From positions 5,720,501-5,784,500 of the forward strand of contig NZ_LT670849.1 of NCBI RefSeq assembly GCF_900142985.1: 64,000 nucleotides of DNA. The letters run 5' to 3'. The translations under genes were made by a program, and so were the position numbers. Below the pieces are notes generated by a model. That model had not been told where the DNA came from. It did no database searches and was given only the letters and a program-made list of their open reading frames with translations. This DNA is from Bradyrhizobium erythrophlei (GTDB lineage: Bacteria; Pseudomonadota; Alphaproteobacteria; Rhizobiales; Xanthobacteraceae). This document shows, piece by piece, positions 8,759 to 16,943 of this stretch (within the stretch, counting starts at the first letter, position 1; every line of letters begins with the position of its first letter).

Positions 8759-9376
8759 TCACTTTGCTTCCGACATCCATTTCAAGGTCGCAAGCCAAAG
8801 ATCATGGCCGCGATGCATGAGGCTTTCGTCCGTCTCGCGAAGGTGCGCAGCGTCCTTACCCTTGCCGACCTCATCGGTGACGACAAGGCAGGCGTCGCCC
8901 TGCGGCTTGAGATACCAGGTATGGTAGAAACTTGGCGCCGTTCCCGGCGCATAGCCGTACCAGCCGATGCGCCTATAGGGCACGAATTCGTTGATCTTGC
9001 TCTCGAGCGGAAGCCCAAACGTCGACCAATGGAATACGTTGCCCTCTTTGAGCACGTCGCCGCCATCTATGCGCACGTCCTTTGAGTTCGGATACCACTG
9101 CGGCCACTTCGTCGCGTCGACGATGTGTCCCCAGATGCGTTCGCATGAAGCGTTGATCAGTAGGGCGTTGTGCGAGAACAAATCAGCCTGCGACGGATTG
9201 AATCCCTCCGGCCAATGAATGTCCTTCTCGCGGTCGGCGAGGTCCTGCTCCATCGTCATGATGCTACTCCTTTGGTGATTGGCGGCGCCCGCAGAGGCCA
9301 TCGATCCAGCCAGAGCGATAGCGGCGATAGCTGCCATTCCAAGCGCTTGCCGAAAATTGCGAGTGGTGCTGGTCAT
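8759..9376 (-). CDS. SRPBCC (START-like) family protein with signal peptide
   Basis: The product is 205 residues with an N-terminal signal (MAAIAAIALAGSMASAGAA), then a polyketide-cyclase/SRPBCC fold. Recognisable pieces are NASCERIWGHIVDATKWPQW, the typical helix-loop of the family, and a later IGWYGYAPG segment lining the ligand pocket. Such domains bind hydrophobic ligands; the ligand is unknown. It is the last gene of a four-gene minus-strand operon, and its start overlaps the stop of the NmrA-like gene by 4 bp, showing translational coupling. The 295 bp between it and the dienelactone hydrolase gene contain no recognisable gene. Confidence 0.85.
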   Translation of the reverse strand: MTSTTRNFRQALGMAAIAAIALAGSMASAGAANHQRSSIMTMEQDLADREKDIHWPEGFNPSQADLFSHNALLINASCERIWGHIVDATKWPQWYPNSKDVRIDGGDVLKEGNVFHWSTFGLPLESKINEFVPYRRIGWYGYAPGTAPSFYHTWYLKPQGDACLVVTDEVGKGKDAAHLRETDESLMHRGHDLWLATLKWMSEAK

Positions 9377-10239
9377 GCTGCGTCTCCATTGCGGATCAGG
9401 CCGGCGATGACGGTATCGAGGGTAACGGCGCCCTTGCGGTGTTCGCCGGCACGCTCAAAGTCGATCCAGCCTTCGTTAAAACCATCGACCATGCGGATGC
9501 GGGGCAGGGGGTTCTTCATACCCTGCGAGCGGAAAAGCTGTTCCCAGGTCTCGCGCGGAACGGGCTCCACGCGGACCTCGCGGCCGAGAGCGGCGGCGAG
9601 GGCACGTCCGATATCGGCGGCCGAGTAACGACGCGGCCCCTCGAGCTCGACGATCCGAACGCCGTTCCAGTACTCTTGAAGGAGCGCCGCGGCTGTGCGG
9701 CCGATGTCCGCCGTCGCCACCATCGGAATGACGTGGTCAAGCGGTTGCAGAAAGCTTGGCACCACGCCGTTTCGCGCAGCCTCAACATCCCAGGACGCGT
9801 TTTCCATGAACCAGCCGGCGCGCAGGAACGCGACCGGCACCGGCAATTTGCGCAATGCTTCCTCGGTCATCTTCGAGTTGTTGAGGAGATTGGGTTCGGC
9901 GACTTGCGCGCCGACCGTCGACAGGAAAACGACCTTGTCCGGCCGCGCCGCCACGATCGCTTTCTCGATCGCCATGGCGTTGGCCTGCGTCTGCGGAAAG
10001 CCAGGCTCCGGATCGTAATCCGGCGGCGTCATGAGGAAGACGCCGTCAGCGCCCGCGAAAGCGGCCGTTAATGCGTCGGCATCACCGATGCTCGCGATAG
10101 CGACCTCACAGCCTTTATAGGCCCAGGGCCTACCTTTTGCCTTGTCGCGCACCACGGCGCGGACCTTCTTGCCCGCGGCGAGGAGTGTCTGGGCGACCGT
10201 GCCGCCCACCTTTCCGGTGATCCCGGTTACTGCGTACAT
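9373..10239 (-). CDS. NmrA-like NAD(P)-binding protein
   Basis: This 288-residue atypical short-chain dehydrogenase starts with MYAVTGITGKVGG, the GxxGxxG nucleotide-binding loop, followed by basic residues (VVRDKAKGR) that favour NADP(H). The layout matches NmrA/NAD(P)H-azoreductase-like proteins such as quinone-redox sensors; a classical YxxxK is not obvious. It lies in the operon between the aldo/keto reductase (31 bp gap) and the SRPBCC gene (4-bp overlap). With those neighbours it probably takes part in detoxification of, or response to, a reactive carbonyl or quinone, but this is inference. Confidence 0.9.
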   Translation of the reverse strand: MYAVTGITGKVGGTVAQTLLAAGKKVRAVVRDKAKGRPWAYKGCEVAIASIGDADALTAAFAGADGVFLMTPPDYDPEPGFPQTQANAMAIEKAIVAARPDKVVFLSTVGAQVAEPNLLNNSKMTEEALRKLPVPVAFLRAGWFMENASWDVEAARNGVVPSFLQPLDHVIPMVATADIGRTAAALLQEYWNGVRIVELEGPRRYSAADIGRALAAALGREVRVEPVPRETWEQLFRSQGMKNPLPRIRMVDGFNEGWIDFERAGEHRKGAVTLDTVIAGLIRNGDAA

Positions 10240-10270
10240 GTGTGCCTCCTGAAAATTGAGTGCGTTCGAG

Positions 10271-11104
10271 TTAAAGCGTCAGCGCGTTCCAGTCGGGCGC
10301 GAAGGGCGGCGTGACGTAGCGCTGGTCCTTCGGCAGGCCGGCGATCGCGGCCAGATCTTCGTCATCGAGACGGACGTTCAGCGCGTCGAGATTCGACTGC
10401 TGGCTCTTGGGCCGTTGCGCCTTCGGAATCGCGATCACGCCGTCTTGGTCGAGCAGCCAGGCAATCGCGACTTGGGCGGCCGAGAGATCGTGCTTGGCGC
10501 CGATCCGCTTGAGCGTCTCGTCCTCCGCAGCCCGACCTTGAGCCAAAGGCGCATAAGCCGTCAGAGGGATTTCGCGCTCGCGCAGGTAGGCGAGCATTGC
10601 TGACTGATCGAGAAACGGATGGTATTCGACCTGCACGGAGGCGACCGGCGCATGTATCTCGTCAACCGCCAGCCGCAACATTGGCAGGTTGAAGTTGCAC
10701 ACGCCGATTGCACGCGCGCGCCCTTCATCACGGAGCGCTGCCAGCGTCTCCATGACGATCGCCATGTCCATGTCCTTGGAAGGCCAGTGGATCATGTAGA
10801 GATCGACGTAGTCGAGCTTCAGCTTGCCGATGCTGGTGTCGAAAGCGCGGCGAATCGAATCTTTCGTCCTCAGTTGGTCGTGCCAGACCTTGGTGGTGAT
10901 GAAGAGCTCGCGGCGTGCGACATTCGAGGCGACGATCGCAGCGCCGACAGCATCCTCGTTTTCGTACATGGCGGCCGTATCGAGATGGCGATAGCCGAGC
11001 GCGAGCGCGCTTTCGACGACAGGCTGGCAGCCACCGCCCGGCATGCGAAACGTGCCAAAGCCAAGGCGCGGGATGCTGACGCCGCGAGTGGTGATCGTGT
11101 TCAT
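10271..11104 (-). CDS. aldo/keto reductase
   Basis: From the ATG at 11104 the product is 277 residues, the normal size for this family. It has RLGFGTFRMPGG at the start of the barrel, and the tetrad Asp/Tyr in YRHLDTAAMYENE, Lys in ITTKVW and His in YMIHWP. The C-terminal IPKAQRPKS segment is the NADPH-binding signature. The enzyme reduces aldehydes or ketones with NADPH in the cytoplasm and is closest in style to the 2,5-diketo-gluconate reductase (DkgB) group. CGGAGAAA just upstream supports this start; the longer in-frame extension overlaps the upstream SDR gene. It is the second gene of the operon. Confidence 0.92.
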   Translation of the reverse strand: MNTITTRGVSIPRLGFGTFRMPGGGCQPVVESALALGYRHLDTAAMYENEDAVGAAIVASNVARRELFITTKVWHDQLRTKDSIRRAFDTSIGKLKLDYVDLYMIHWPSKDMDMAIVMETLAALRDEGRARAIGVCNFNLPMLRLAVDEIHAPVASVQVEYHPFLDQSAMLAYLREREIPLTAYAPLAQGRAAEDETLKRIGAKHDLSAAQVAIAWLLDQDGVIAIPKAQRPKSQQSNLDALNVRLDDEDLAAIAGLPKDQRYVTPPFAPDWNALTL

Positions 11105-11127
11105 GAATTTCTCCGTTTGCTTTTGAG

Positions 11128-11817
11128 TCACCAGGGCAAGGTTCGACCGTTGCGGTCGATGAAGCGCAGGCCGGCCCGGCCGCGACTGCGCTCGACGGTT
11201 TCCACGACCAGCGGGATGCTTTCTTCGATCGAGAGCGTTGCGGCCGAGGTCCCCATCTCGGTGCGGACCCAGCCTGGCGCGACCAGCAAGAGCGCGCGAG
11301 GATCGCCAGCATGGCGCGCCGAGAAGCATTTCATCAGCATGTTGAGGGCGGCCTTGCTGGAACTGTAGAGCTCCCAGGAGCCTCTGTTTCCGGCGATACT
11401 GCCGAGTTCAGAGGTCATGACCGCGATCGCGCCGTTTGCGGGCACGAGATTTTCCAAGAGCTCAACCGCGCGCATCGGCCCGAGCGCATTGGTCAGCATC
11501 ATGTCGACGAAGTCGCGCTCGTTGACCGCGGACGGCGTCTCCTGGTGAGCCTTGCAAATGCCGGCATTGACGAAGAGCACGTCGATGCGGTGCCCTCCGA
11601 GGCGTTCGCGCAAGGCATGCACGGACGCAGCCTCCATAATGTCGACCGTTTCGATTTCGAGGCTAGCCGGATAACGGCCCTTCAGTTCGCTCAGATCCCG
11701 CGACGCACTGCGTTGCGTGGCAATGACCTTGGCGTCGAGCTTGAGCCATTCCGCTGCCATCGCCAGACCGAGCCCTCGCGAGGCGCCTAAAATCAGAACT
11801 GTCGACTTCGTGGTCAT
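11128..11817 (-). CDS. short-chain dehydrogenase/reductase
   Basis: This 229-residue classical-type SDR has the cofactor loop GASRGLG near residue 11, NAG at about 86-88 and the catalytic YxxxK in YSSSKAAL. A Ser in MTSELGS just before it is the probable catalytic serine. The C-terminus is shorter than usual, so it may form a simple dimer. It is the first gene of the operon, followed after 23 bp by the aldo/keto reductase. It is divergent from the lysR-type gene with a 178-bp shared control region, the usual arrangement for a LysR-controlled operon. Confidence 0.92.
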   Translation of the reverse strand: MTTKSTVLILGASRGLGLAMAAEWLKLDAKVIATQRSASRDLSELKGRYPASLEIETVDIMEAASVHALRERLGGHRIDVLFVNAGICKAHQETPSAVNERDFVDMMLTNALGPMRAVELLENLVPANGAIAVMTSELGSIAGNRGSWELYSSSKAALNMLMKCFSARHAGDPRALLLVAPGWVRTEMGTSAATLSIEESIPLVVETVERSRGRAGLRFIDRNGRTLPW

Positions 11818-11995
11818 GCGTTGCTCCGATCAGGGGCGGACGCCGGCGATGCACATGCGCACGGCCTCGCTTTCCCTTTGCGTTACCGGCGGGATCGATC
11901 CGATCGCCCGCCGTCGCAGAGAACATGTCACCGCTTTTGCCTTGATTGTAGCGCCGAAATGTCCGCACACTTCGGATTTGGAGTCAGTAATTGAT

Positions 11996-12910
11996 ATGCC
12001 CTATGACGCTCGCCTTCTTTCCGGTGTCACGGTCCTGATGGCCGTCGTCGAGGCTGGTTCGATGGCCCGCGCGGCCGAGGCGCTGGGTCTCACGTCATCT
12101 GGCGTTGGTCGGGCGATCGGGCGGCTGGAAACGCGGGTCGGCGTGCGGCTTCTTGAGCGCACGACACGCACCATGACTCTCACAGACGAAGGAAGACGCT
12201 TTTACGAGGAAGTCGGACCGCATCTTGATGGGATTGAGCAGGCCGCCATCATAGCCTCCGGTGCAGCAGGCATCGTGCGCGGGCGGCTTCGGGTCAATGT
12301 CGATCCATTTTTTTTGCGCGTGGTGCTGGCTGCACAGATTTCCAGGTTTCTCGATCGACATCCCGAAGTTCGGCTCGAACTAATCATGCGGGATCACGTC
12401 GGCGATCTGGTCGCCGACGGCTTCGACTTGGCGCTGCGCTTCGGCGATCCGCCAGGTGGCTCCCTTATCGCGCGCAAACTGATTGAAACGCGCATTCTGA
12501 CGGTAGCATCACCAGAGTTTGTTGCACGCTACGGCCGACCGAAGCACCCGTCCGAAGTCGAGAAGCTGCGATGCATAGACTTTTACGATGCGGCGAATGC
12601 ACGTCCATTCGATTGGGAGTTTCGTCAAGGTCGCAAAATTCTACCCGTCAAACCGTCGGCACGGCTGATGGTATCGGACGTCGGTGCAATGCTTGGCGCG
12701 TGTGAAGCTGGGGTTGGCATCGCCCAGATTATGGCCCTCGGTTCAGGCCATCTGCTGGCGGAAGGTAAATTGATCGAGCTTTTTCCGGACTGGCCGGGTG
12801 AAGTGTTTCCACTCTACGCACTCTATCCTTCACGGCAGCTCAGGGCCGCAAAGGTGCGGACTTTCATTGAGTTCACAAGCGACCTGCTTGTGAACTCAAC
12901 ATCGGTCTAA
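11996..12910 (+). CDS. LysR-family transcriptional regulator
   Basis: The protein is 304 residues from the ATG at 11996. The winged HTH occupies about residues 8-65 (VVEAGSMARAAEALGLTSSG and the following LETRVGVRLLERTTR). The periplasmic-binding-like effector domain follows from about residue 90. Length and order are standard for LysR regulators. It is divergent from the SDR-AKR-NmrA-SRPBCC operon and probably controls it in response to a small molecule. A longer in-frame start (11717) would run back over the divergent gene and is rejected. A GC-rich inverted repeat follows the gene. Confidence 0.92.
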   Translation: MPYDARLLSGVTVLMAVVEAGSMARAAEALGLTSSGVGRAIGRLETRVGVRLLERTTRTMTLTDEGRRFYEEVGPHLDGIEQAAIIASGAAGIVRGRLRVNVDPFFLRVVLAAQISRFLDRHPEVRLELIMRDHVGDLVADGFDLALRFGDPPGGSLIARKLIETRILTVASPEFVARYGRPKHPSEVEKLRCIDFYDAANARPFDWEFRQGRKILPVKPSARLMVSDVGAMLGACEAGVGIAQIMALGSGHLLAEGKLIELFPDWPGEVFPLYALYPSRQLRAAKVRTFIEFTSDLLVNSTSV

Positions 12911-12963
12911 TACTCGCTTTCGAAAGTTCGCGCTCCGGCTGGCGAGGGGGCCCAAAAATGAAC

Positions 12964-12998
12964 AAGGCCGTCGGCGGAATATGATCGCCCACGGCCTT
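12964..12998. terminator. inverted repeat, possible terminator
   Basis: Arms AAGGCCGT / ACGGCCTT enclose a 19-nt loop, 53 bp after the lysR-type gene. On the plus strand no T-run follows; on the minus strand ATTTTTGG follows the stem at a distance. Termination is therefore possible but not convincing. Confidence 0.4.
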
Positions 12999-13094
12999 GC
13001 CAGCCCCGGATATTAAATTGGCTTACGCCATCCGGTAGTGGGCGTTATCCCCCAATCGGCGTAGGGCCAATTATGATCTAGATCACACTTGGAC

Positions 13095-13132
13095 AAAAAA
13101 GTGCGGCCAGCCCTTGGGGGAAGGCTGGCCGC
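13095..13132 (-). terminator. rho-independent terminator of the BTLCP gene
   Basis: Perfect 10-bp arms (GCGGCCAGCC / GGCTGGCCGC) enclose a 10-nt loop and, on the minus strand, lead into six T. It lies 70 bp beyond the stop of the transglutaminase-like gene and gives that mRNA a defined, GC-rich 3' untranslated region. Confidence 0.9.
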
Positions 13133-13140
13133 GCGCGATC

Positions 13141-13175
13141 CGGTCTGGGACGGGGAGGGGTGGGGATATGACCGG
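13141..13175. other. stem-loop with G-quadruplex motif in the 3' UTR of the BTLCP gene
   Basis: On the plus strand, 13147-13165 reads as four G-tracts (GGG, GGGG, GGGG, GGGG) with loops of 2, 1 and 1 nt, a textbook intramolecular G-quadruplex motif. It lies between arms CCGGTC (13141 region) and GACCGG (13170 region). In the minus-strand transcript the same segment is therefore a C-rich loop on a 6-bp stem, just ahead of the terminator. Seventeen bases are identical to a second copy at 20987-21003. Confidence 0.55.
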
Positions 13176-13201
13176 GTCGCGTAACTCCTAAATCCTTGAG
13201 A

Positions 13202-13828
13202 TCAGCGATCCCGGGCACTGGCAGTCAAAGCCGCCGGCTTGGGATCACCCAGAGAAACCCAAACGTTCGGGTCGCCCTGCGATTGGCGCTTGACGAAGCG
13301 GTAGCCGGTCTCGGTCCAGGCCACGACGTTCTCATTCTGGTTGTCCAGAACGAACTCGCCCTTGTCGGACTTGACGGTCAAAACCGCATGACCTTCGCCC
13401 ATCTTGTCGCGCACCACCGTGATCAGAAGCGCCTCACGCGGCCATCCCGCGTCGATCAGCATCTTCCGCTTCAGCAGCACGTAGTCTTCGCAGTCGCCGT
13501 AGCCGTCGGTCGGCAGCGACCATTTCTCGATCACGCCCCAATGATCCATGTCGGTCATCGGCTTGATGGTCTCGTTGACCCAGCGATTGACCTTGATCAG
13601 GTCGCGCCAAGCCGCCTGCGTCATCACGATGTCGCGCGGCTGCGACGGGCCGCCTTTGCATTCGGCCGGATACTCGCCGCAGAACTCCACCCAGCCGATC
13701 GGCGCACGCGTGGTGTCGCCAAGGCTCGCATAAAGTGTCCGCTCATCGGCCGCGTTCGCCGATGCGCAAAATCCAAACAGGATGGCGGCAACCGCCAGCC
13801 CTTTCTTCTCCCTGAATCCGAACATCAT
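13202..13828 (-). CDS. transglutaminase-like cysteine peptidase (BTLCP family)
   Basis: From the ATG at 13828 the product has 208 residues. It begins with a signal peptide (GLAVAAILFGFCASANA), so it is periplasmic. The catalytic pieces of the bacterial transglutaminase-like cysteine proteinase family are present: Cys in GYGDCEDY, His in GEGHAVLTV and an acidic partner in LDNQNENV. In proteobacteria such enzymes include LapG, which cleaves large adhesins under c-di-GMP control, but no LapD partner or adhesin lies nearby. AGCGGGGG precedes this start; a longer start at 13864 lacks a good site. A 3' UTR with a C-rich loop and a strong terminator follows. Confidence 0.88.
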   Translation of the reverse strand: MMFGFREKKGLAVAAILFGFCASANAADERTLYASLGDTTRAPIGWVEFCGEYPAECKGGPSQPRDIVMTQAAWRDLIKVNRWVNETIKPMTDMDHWGVIEKWSLPTDGYGDCEDYVLLKRKMLIDAGWPREALLITVVRDKMGEGHAVLTVKSDKGEFVLDNQNENVVAWTETGYRFVKRQSQGDPNVWVSLGDPKPAALTASARDR

Positions 13829-14249
13829 GGCCCCCGCTTTTTTTGTTGGGACCACGTTTCGCACAAAGGCTTTGCGCTGCGGCTAAGTACGCCAAGTACA
13901 ATTGAAGCGAATACTCATCAATACTTCAGAGAATTCGATCTGTACTTGAATCGAATTCGACGAAAATTTTAAACAACTGCAATTGATTCAAATTTTATCG
14001 ATTAACCGCCGGCGGTGTGGAAATGCTGGCTTATCGGCGCAAATGCAGCCGGCATTAACCGCGAGCGCGGCCAGCCTTGCCCGCCGTCCTGTGCCAGTCG
14101 CCGGCGGGTGAGGGTTAAGAAAGCGAAAATTTGCGGGCGGTTCGACTTTACGCGCCGGTAACGCTGTCCGCGAGCGGTCGAAAATCTTGGCAAGGTCGCT
14201 CCGGCCGTGCATCCATGCCGGCCAAGAAAACGGGCGAAGGGAGGAAACA
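13829..14249. other. AT-rich intergenic region with inverted repeat
   Basis: This divergent intergenic region of 421 bp separates the BTLCP and cupin genes. Its left half is unusually AT-rich for the window. It contains an inverted repeat with 9-bp arms GAATTCGAT (13931-13939) and ATCGAATTC (13950-13958) around a 10-nt loop, which could be an operator. No convincing small gene is seen on either strand. Confidence 0.5.
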
Positions 14250-14882
14250 ATGAAAAGCGTGCTTTGGGGCCTTGCGGCCGTCTTGTGCCTGGCCATCGGC
14301 GCCGCTGCTGCGGCGGAGGACGCCGTCCGCATCAACCCGACCGATCCGCAGCCGACCTGCGCCATGTGTCCGGGGACCTATATCCCGGCGGCCGAACTCG
14401 AACGCTATACGCAAAAGGCCATCGCCGAGAAGCTGATCGATCAGCAGGTGAGGGACATCGACATCGGCAAGGCCCGGATCGGCATCGGCATGGTCCGTCG
14501 CGGCCGGCTGGAGAAGCCGGCGCCCGATTCAGTCGCCGAGCACGACCAGATCAGCGAGGTCTACCACGTGATCTCTGGCGCGGCGACGCTGGTGCTCGGT
14601 CCTGATATCGTCAACCGGCAACGGCGGCCTTCGACGATGCGCACAGTGCGGGAGTTCAACGGGCCGGGTAACAACGGATCGGACGTCAAGGACGGCGTGG
14701 CCTACGAGATCAAGGCCGGCGATGTCGTGGTGATTCCGGCCGGCACCGGCCACTGGTTCACGAAGATCGACGACCACATCGATTACCTGATGATCAGGAT
14801 CGATCCCGACAAGGTGACGCCGCTCAAGGGCGAGGCGCAGTCGATGGAGTATCTGTCGAAGCCGGCTTCGCGTGGGGAATGA
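14250..14882 (+). CDS. secreted cupin-domain protein
   Basis: The product is 210 residues from the ATG at 14250 with GGGAGGAAAC just ahead. An N-terminal signal peptide (VLCLAIGAAAAA) predicts export. The cupin barrel shows EHDQISEVYHVISGAATLVL (motif 1, with H/E metal-ligand candidates) and GDVVVIPAGTGHWF (motif 2, with the final His). A CAMC motif near residue 35 could bind metal or form a disulfide. The substrate is unknown. It is convergent with the PilZ gene, 10 bp apart. Confidence 0.88.
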   Translation: MKSVLWGLAAVLCLAIGAAAAAEDAVRINPTDPQPTCAMCPGTYIPAAELERYTQKAIAEKLIDQQVRDIDIGKARIGIGMVRRGRLEKPAPDSVAEHDQISEVYHVISGAATLVLGPDIVNRQRRPSTMRTVREFNGPGNNGSDVKDGVAYEIKAGDVVVIPAGTGHWFTKIDDHIDYLMIRIDPDKVTPLKGEAQSMEYLSKPASRGE

Positions 14883-14892
14883 GGGGCTCTGA

Positions 14893-15507
14893 TCAGCGCG
14901 CTGTGACGCTGTCCTCGAGCGTCTCGGCCACCTGCTCGTGGACGAATTCGAGCGCGAAGCCTTCCTCGAGATTGCGCACCACGCGCGACTGAACCTTGCC
15001 GAGCATGACGAGGGATTTCAGCGGCGGGCGGTTCTCGGCCGCAATCGCCGCGCCCGAACGTGACATGTCGATGATGCGGCAGGTCATCTTGGTGCCGTCT
15101 TCGAGCGTGAGCAGCGCGATCGGGTTGCGCGGGATAATGCGGTCGTGGCGGCGATCTTCCGGCAGGTTGAGGATGTCGCGGTTGGCAAGCCAGGTCAGTT
15201 GGGCGGCGAGCTTGTCGCGCTTGCGCGCGGTGGCGCCGACCGTCATCGCAAAGCCGTTGTCGATGATGCGGGTGATGCGCCCTTCGACGCGGCCGATGTG
15301 ATCGAGATAGGCGATCACGCGGTCGCCGACATTGCCGATGCCGGGCGCCAGCAGCGCCAGCCCACCCGGCGACATATTGATGATCTGGCATGGAAATTCG
15401 CGTCGGTCGGGCAGCATGTAGCGTCCCAGCAGATGAACTTTCACGCGCTGGAAGCGCCGCCGCTCTTCGGCAGACGGCAGAATAGATTTCTTGTTTGCTA
15501 ACGCCAT
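14893..15507 (-). CDS. tandem PilZ-domain protein
   Basis: The 204-residue cytoplasmic protein contains two PilZ-like halves. The first has RRRFQRVKV (RxxxR-type c-di-GMP motif) at about residue 16 and NMSPGG at about 44. The second has RIIPRNPIAL and DMSRSG at about 143. PilZ domains bind the second messenger c-di-GMP and change motility, polysaccharide synthesis or adhesion. Only the first half keeps the complete RxxxR plus (D/N)xSxxG set, so the second may be structural. No effector domain is fused, so it probably acts on a partner protein. Confidence 0.9.
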   Translation of the reverse strand: MALANKKSILPSAEERRRFQRVKVHLLGRYMLPDRREFPCQIINMSPGGLALLAPGIGNVGDRVIAYLDHIGRVEGRITRIIDNGFAMTVGATARKRDKLAAQLTWLANRDILNLPEDRRHDRIIPRNPIALLTLEDGTKMTCRIIDMSRSGAAIAAENRPPLKSLVMLGKVQSRVVRNLEEGFALEFVHEQVAETLEDSVTAR

Positions 15508-15595
15508 CTTCGCCGCCAGAACACCGGCTTTCGGTGCTATCAGACCCTACGGCCGGCAGGGTTAATGAGCCGTTAGCGGAAACGCAGGAACCCGC

Positions 15596-16759
15596 TTATG
15601 CAATTTTCGGCTGCGCTTCGGGCAGCCGGTTGAATGCCCACAACAGCAGCGGACATGCGAGAATAACGACGGTGCCGAAATCGATGGCTGCGGCCGCGTG
15701 ACCGGTCGATTGGGCCAACGCGCCTGCCACAGCCGGCCCCAGCATCATGGTGCCATAGTAGAGCGTGTAGAAAATACCCATGCCGATCGCACGCGTCTCC
15801 GGCTTCAATATGCGCGCCGGCAGGCTCATGATCGGCCCGACCGGCAGGCCGCTGAGCAATCCGATCGCCGTGACAACCGAGACCACCGCGTCGGTGCGCG
15901 GCAGGACGACCATCAGCGCGGCGAAGATGATGCACCCGCCGGCCAGAACCAGGTCCGGACGCCCGGTCCGATCGGCCAGAATGCCGCCGAGCGGGACCGA
16001 TATCACCGCAAGCCACAGCACGATGCTGATGACTGAGCCTGCGGCCGATATCGACCAGCCACGCTCGTCCAGCATTGACGGCCCGAAGCTGAAGATCATC
16101 GCAAAGCCGACGTTGAAAAGGCCCCATATCAGGCCGGCCGCAATCAGAGCGACGAGCGTATTGCGATCGGGCCACGACGATCCGGCTGCGGCCGCCGTGA
16201 TCTTTGGCGGTGAGGGATAGGCGGTTGCGAAAAACACCAGTCCGAGCGCGATCGAGGCCGCTACCGTGAGATGGACTGCCTCGACGCCGGACGCGGTTGC
16301 GATCAGCGGAAGAAAGACCAGCGAAAGGGCAATGCCGGCCGGCCACGAGTTGACAAAGATCGCCATCGCGGTCGCGATTTCCTGACCCGCAAACCAATCG
16401 GCGATCATTTTGGTCATCTGGACATTGAACATCACGCCGCCGGCGCCGCTGACAAGCCTGCCTGCGATCTGGATGGTCCACGACGACGACAGCGCCATCG
16501 CCAGTTCGCCGATGAGCATCAGGAGCAGCGATGCGATCATGGTAGGCTTGTCGCCGAACCGTTTTCCGATCGCGCCGCCCGGCAGCGCGAGGAACAGGCC
16601 GGGCGCGAAATAGAGTCCGATGAGCCATCCGATGTCGGCAAGGGATACGCCGAATTTCTGGTCGAGAAGCGGGGCCACGGCGGCGACGCTCTGGAATTGA
16701 AACGCCATCGTCAGACGGATCACGAACAGCACGGCGAGGGCAAACCATCGGTTACGCAA
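15596..16759 (-). CDS. MFS transporter
   Basis: This is a 387-residue protein with about 12 predicted transmembrane helices, the usual major facilitator size. The loop between helices 2 and 3 has GGAIGKRFGDKP, a version of the GxxxDRxGR signature. The N-terminal FQSVAAVAPLLDQKFGV and DIGWLIGLYFAPG resemble CynX/NimT-like or nitrate-type MFS proteins, but the substrate cannot be assigned. It is transcribed alone, divergent from the zinc dehydrogenase gene across 184 bp, which leaves open joint regulation. Confidence 0.88.
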   Translation of the reverse strand: MRNRWFALAVLFVIRLTMAFQFQSVAAVAPLLDQKFGVSLADIGWLIGLYFAPGLFLALPGGAIGKRFGDKPTMIASLLLMLIGELAMALSSSWTIQIAGRLVSGAGGVMFNVQMTKMIADWFAGQEIATAMAIFVNSWPAGIALSLVFLPLIATASGVEAVHLTVAASIALGLVFFATAYPSPPKITAAAAGSSWPDRNTLVALIAAGLIWGLFNVGFAMIFSFGPSMLDERGWSISAAGSVISIVLWLAVISVPLGGILADRTGRPDLVLAGGCIIFAALMVVLPRTDAVVSVVTAIGLLSGLPVGPIMSLPARILKPETRAIGMGIFYTLYYGTMMLGPAVAGALAQSTGHAAAAIDFGTVVILACPLLLWAFNRLPEAQPKIA

Positions 16760-16943
16760 TGCGCCACACCTTCAAGAAGTCGCAGGAGTATGCGTCTAGG
16801 CTGGAGGGTGGCGGTACGGCTGTCAATCGCCGTGGTCCATCCGCTTCAAACCTGTGCATTGGCATCACCAGGCGCTTCACATAGGCTCAACTCGCCCACG
16901 CAAGACCAATCAACCATTACCGAAGGGCCGGGGAGGAAATGCC

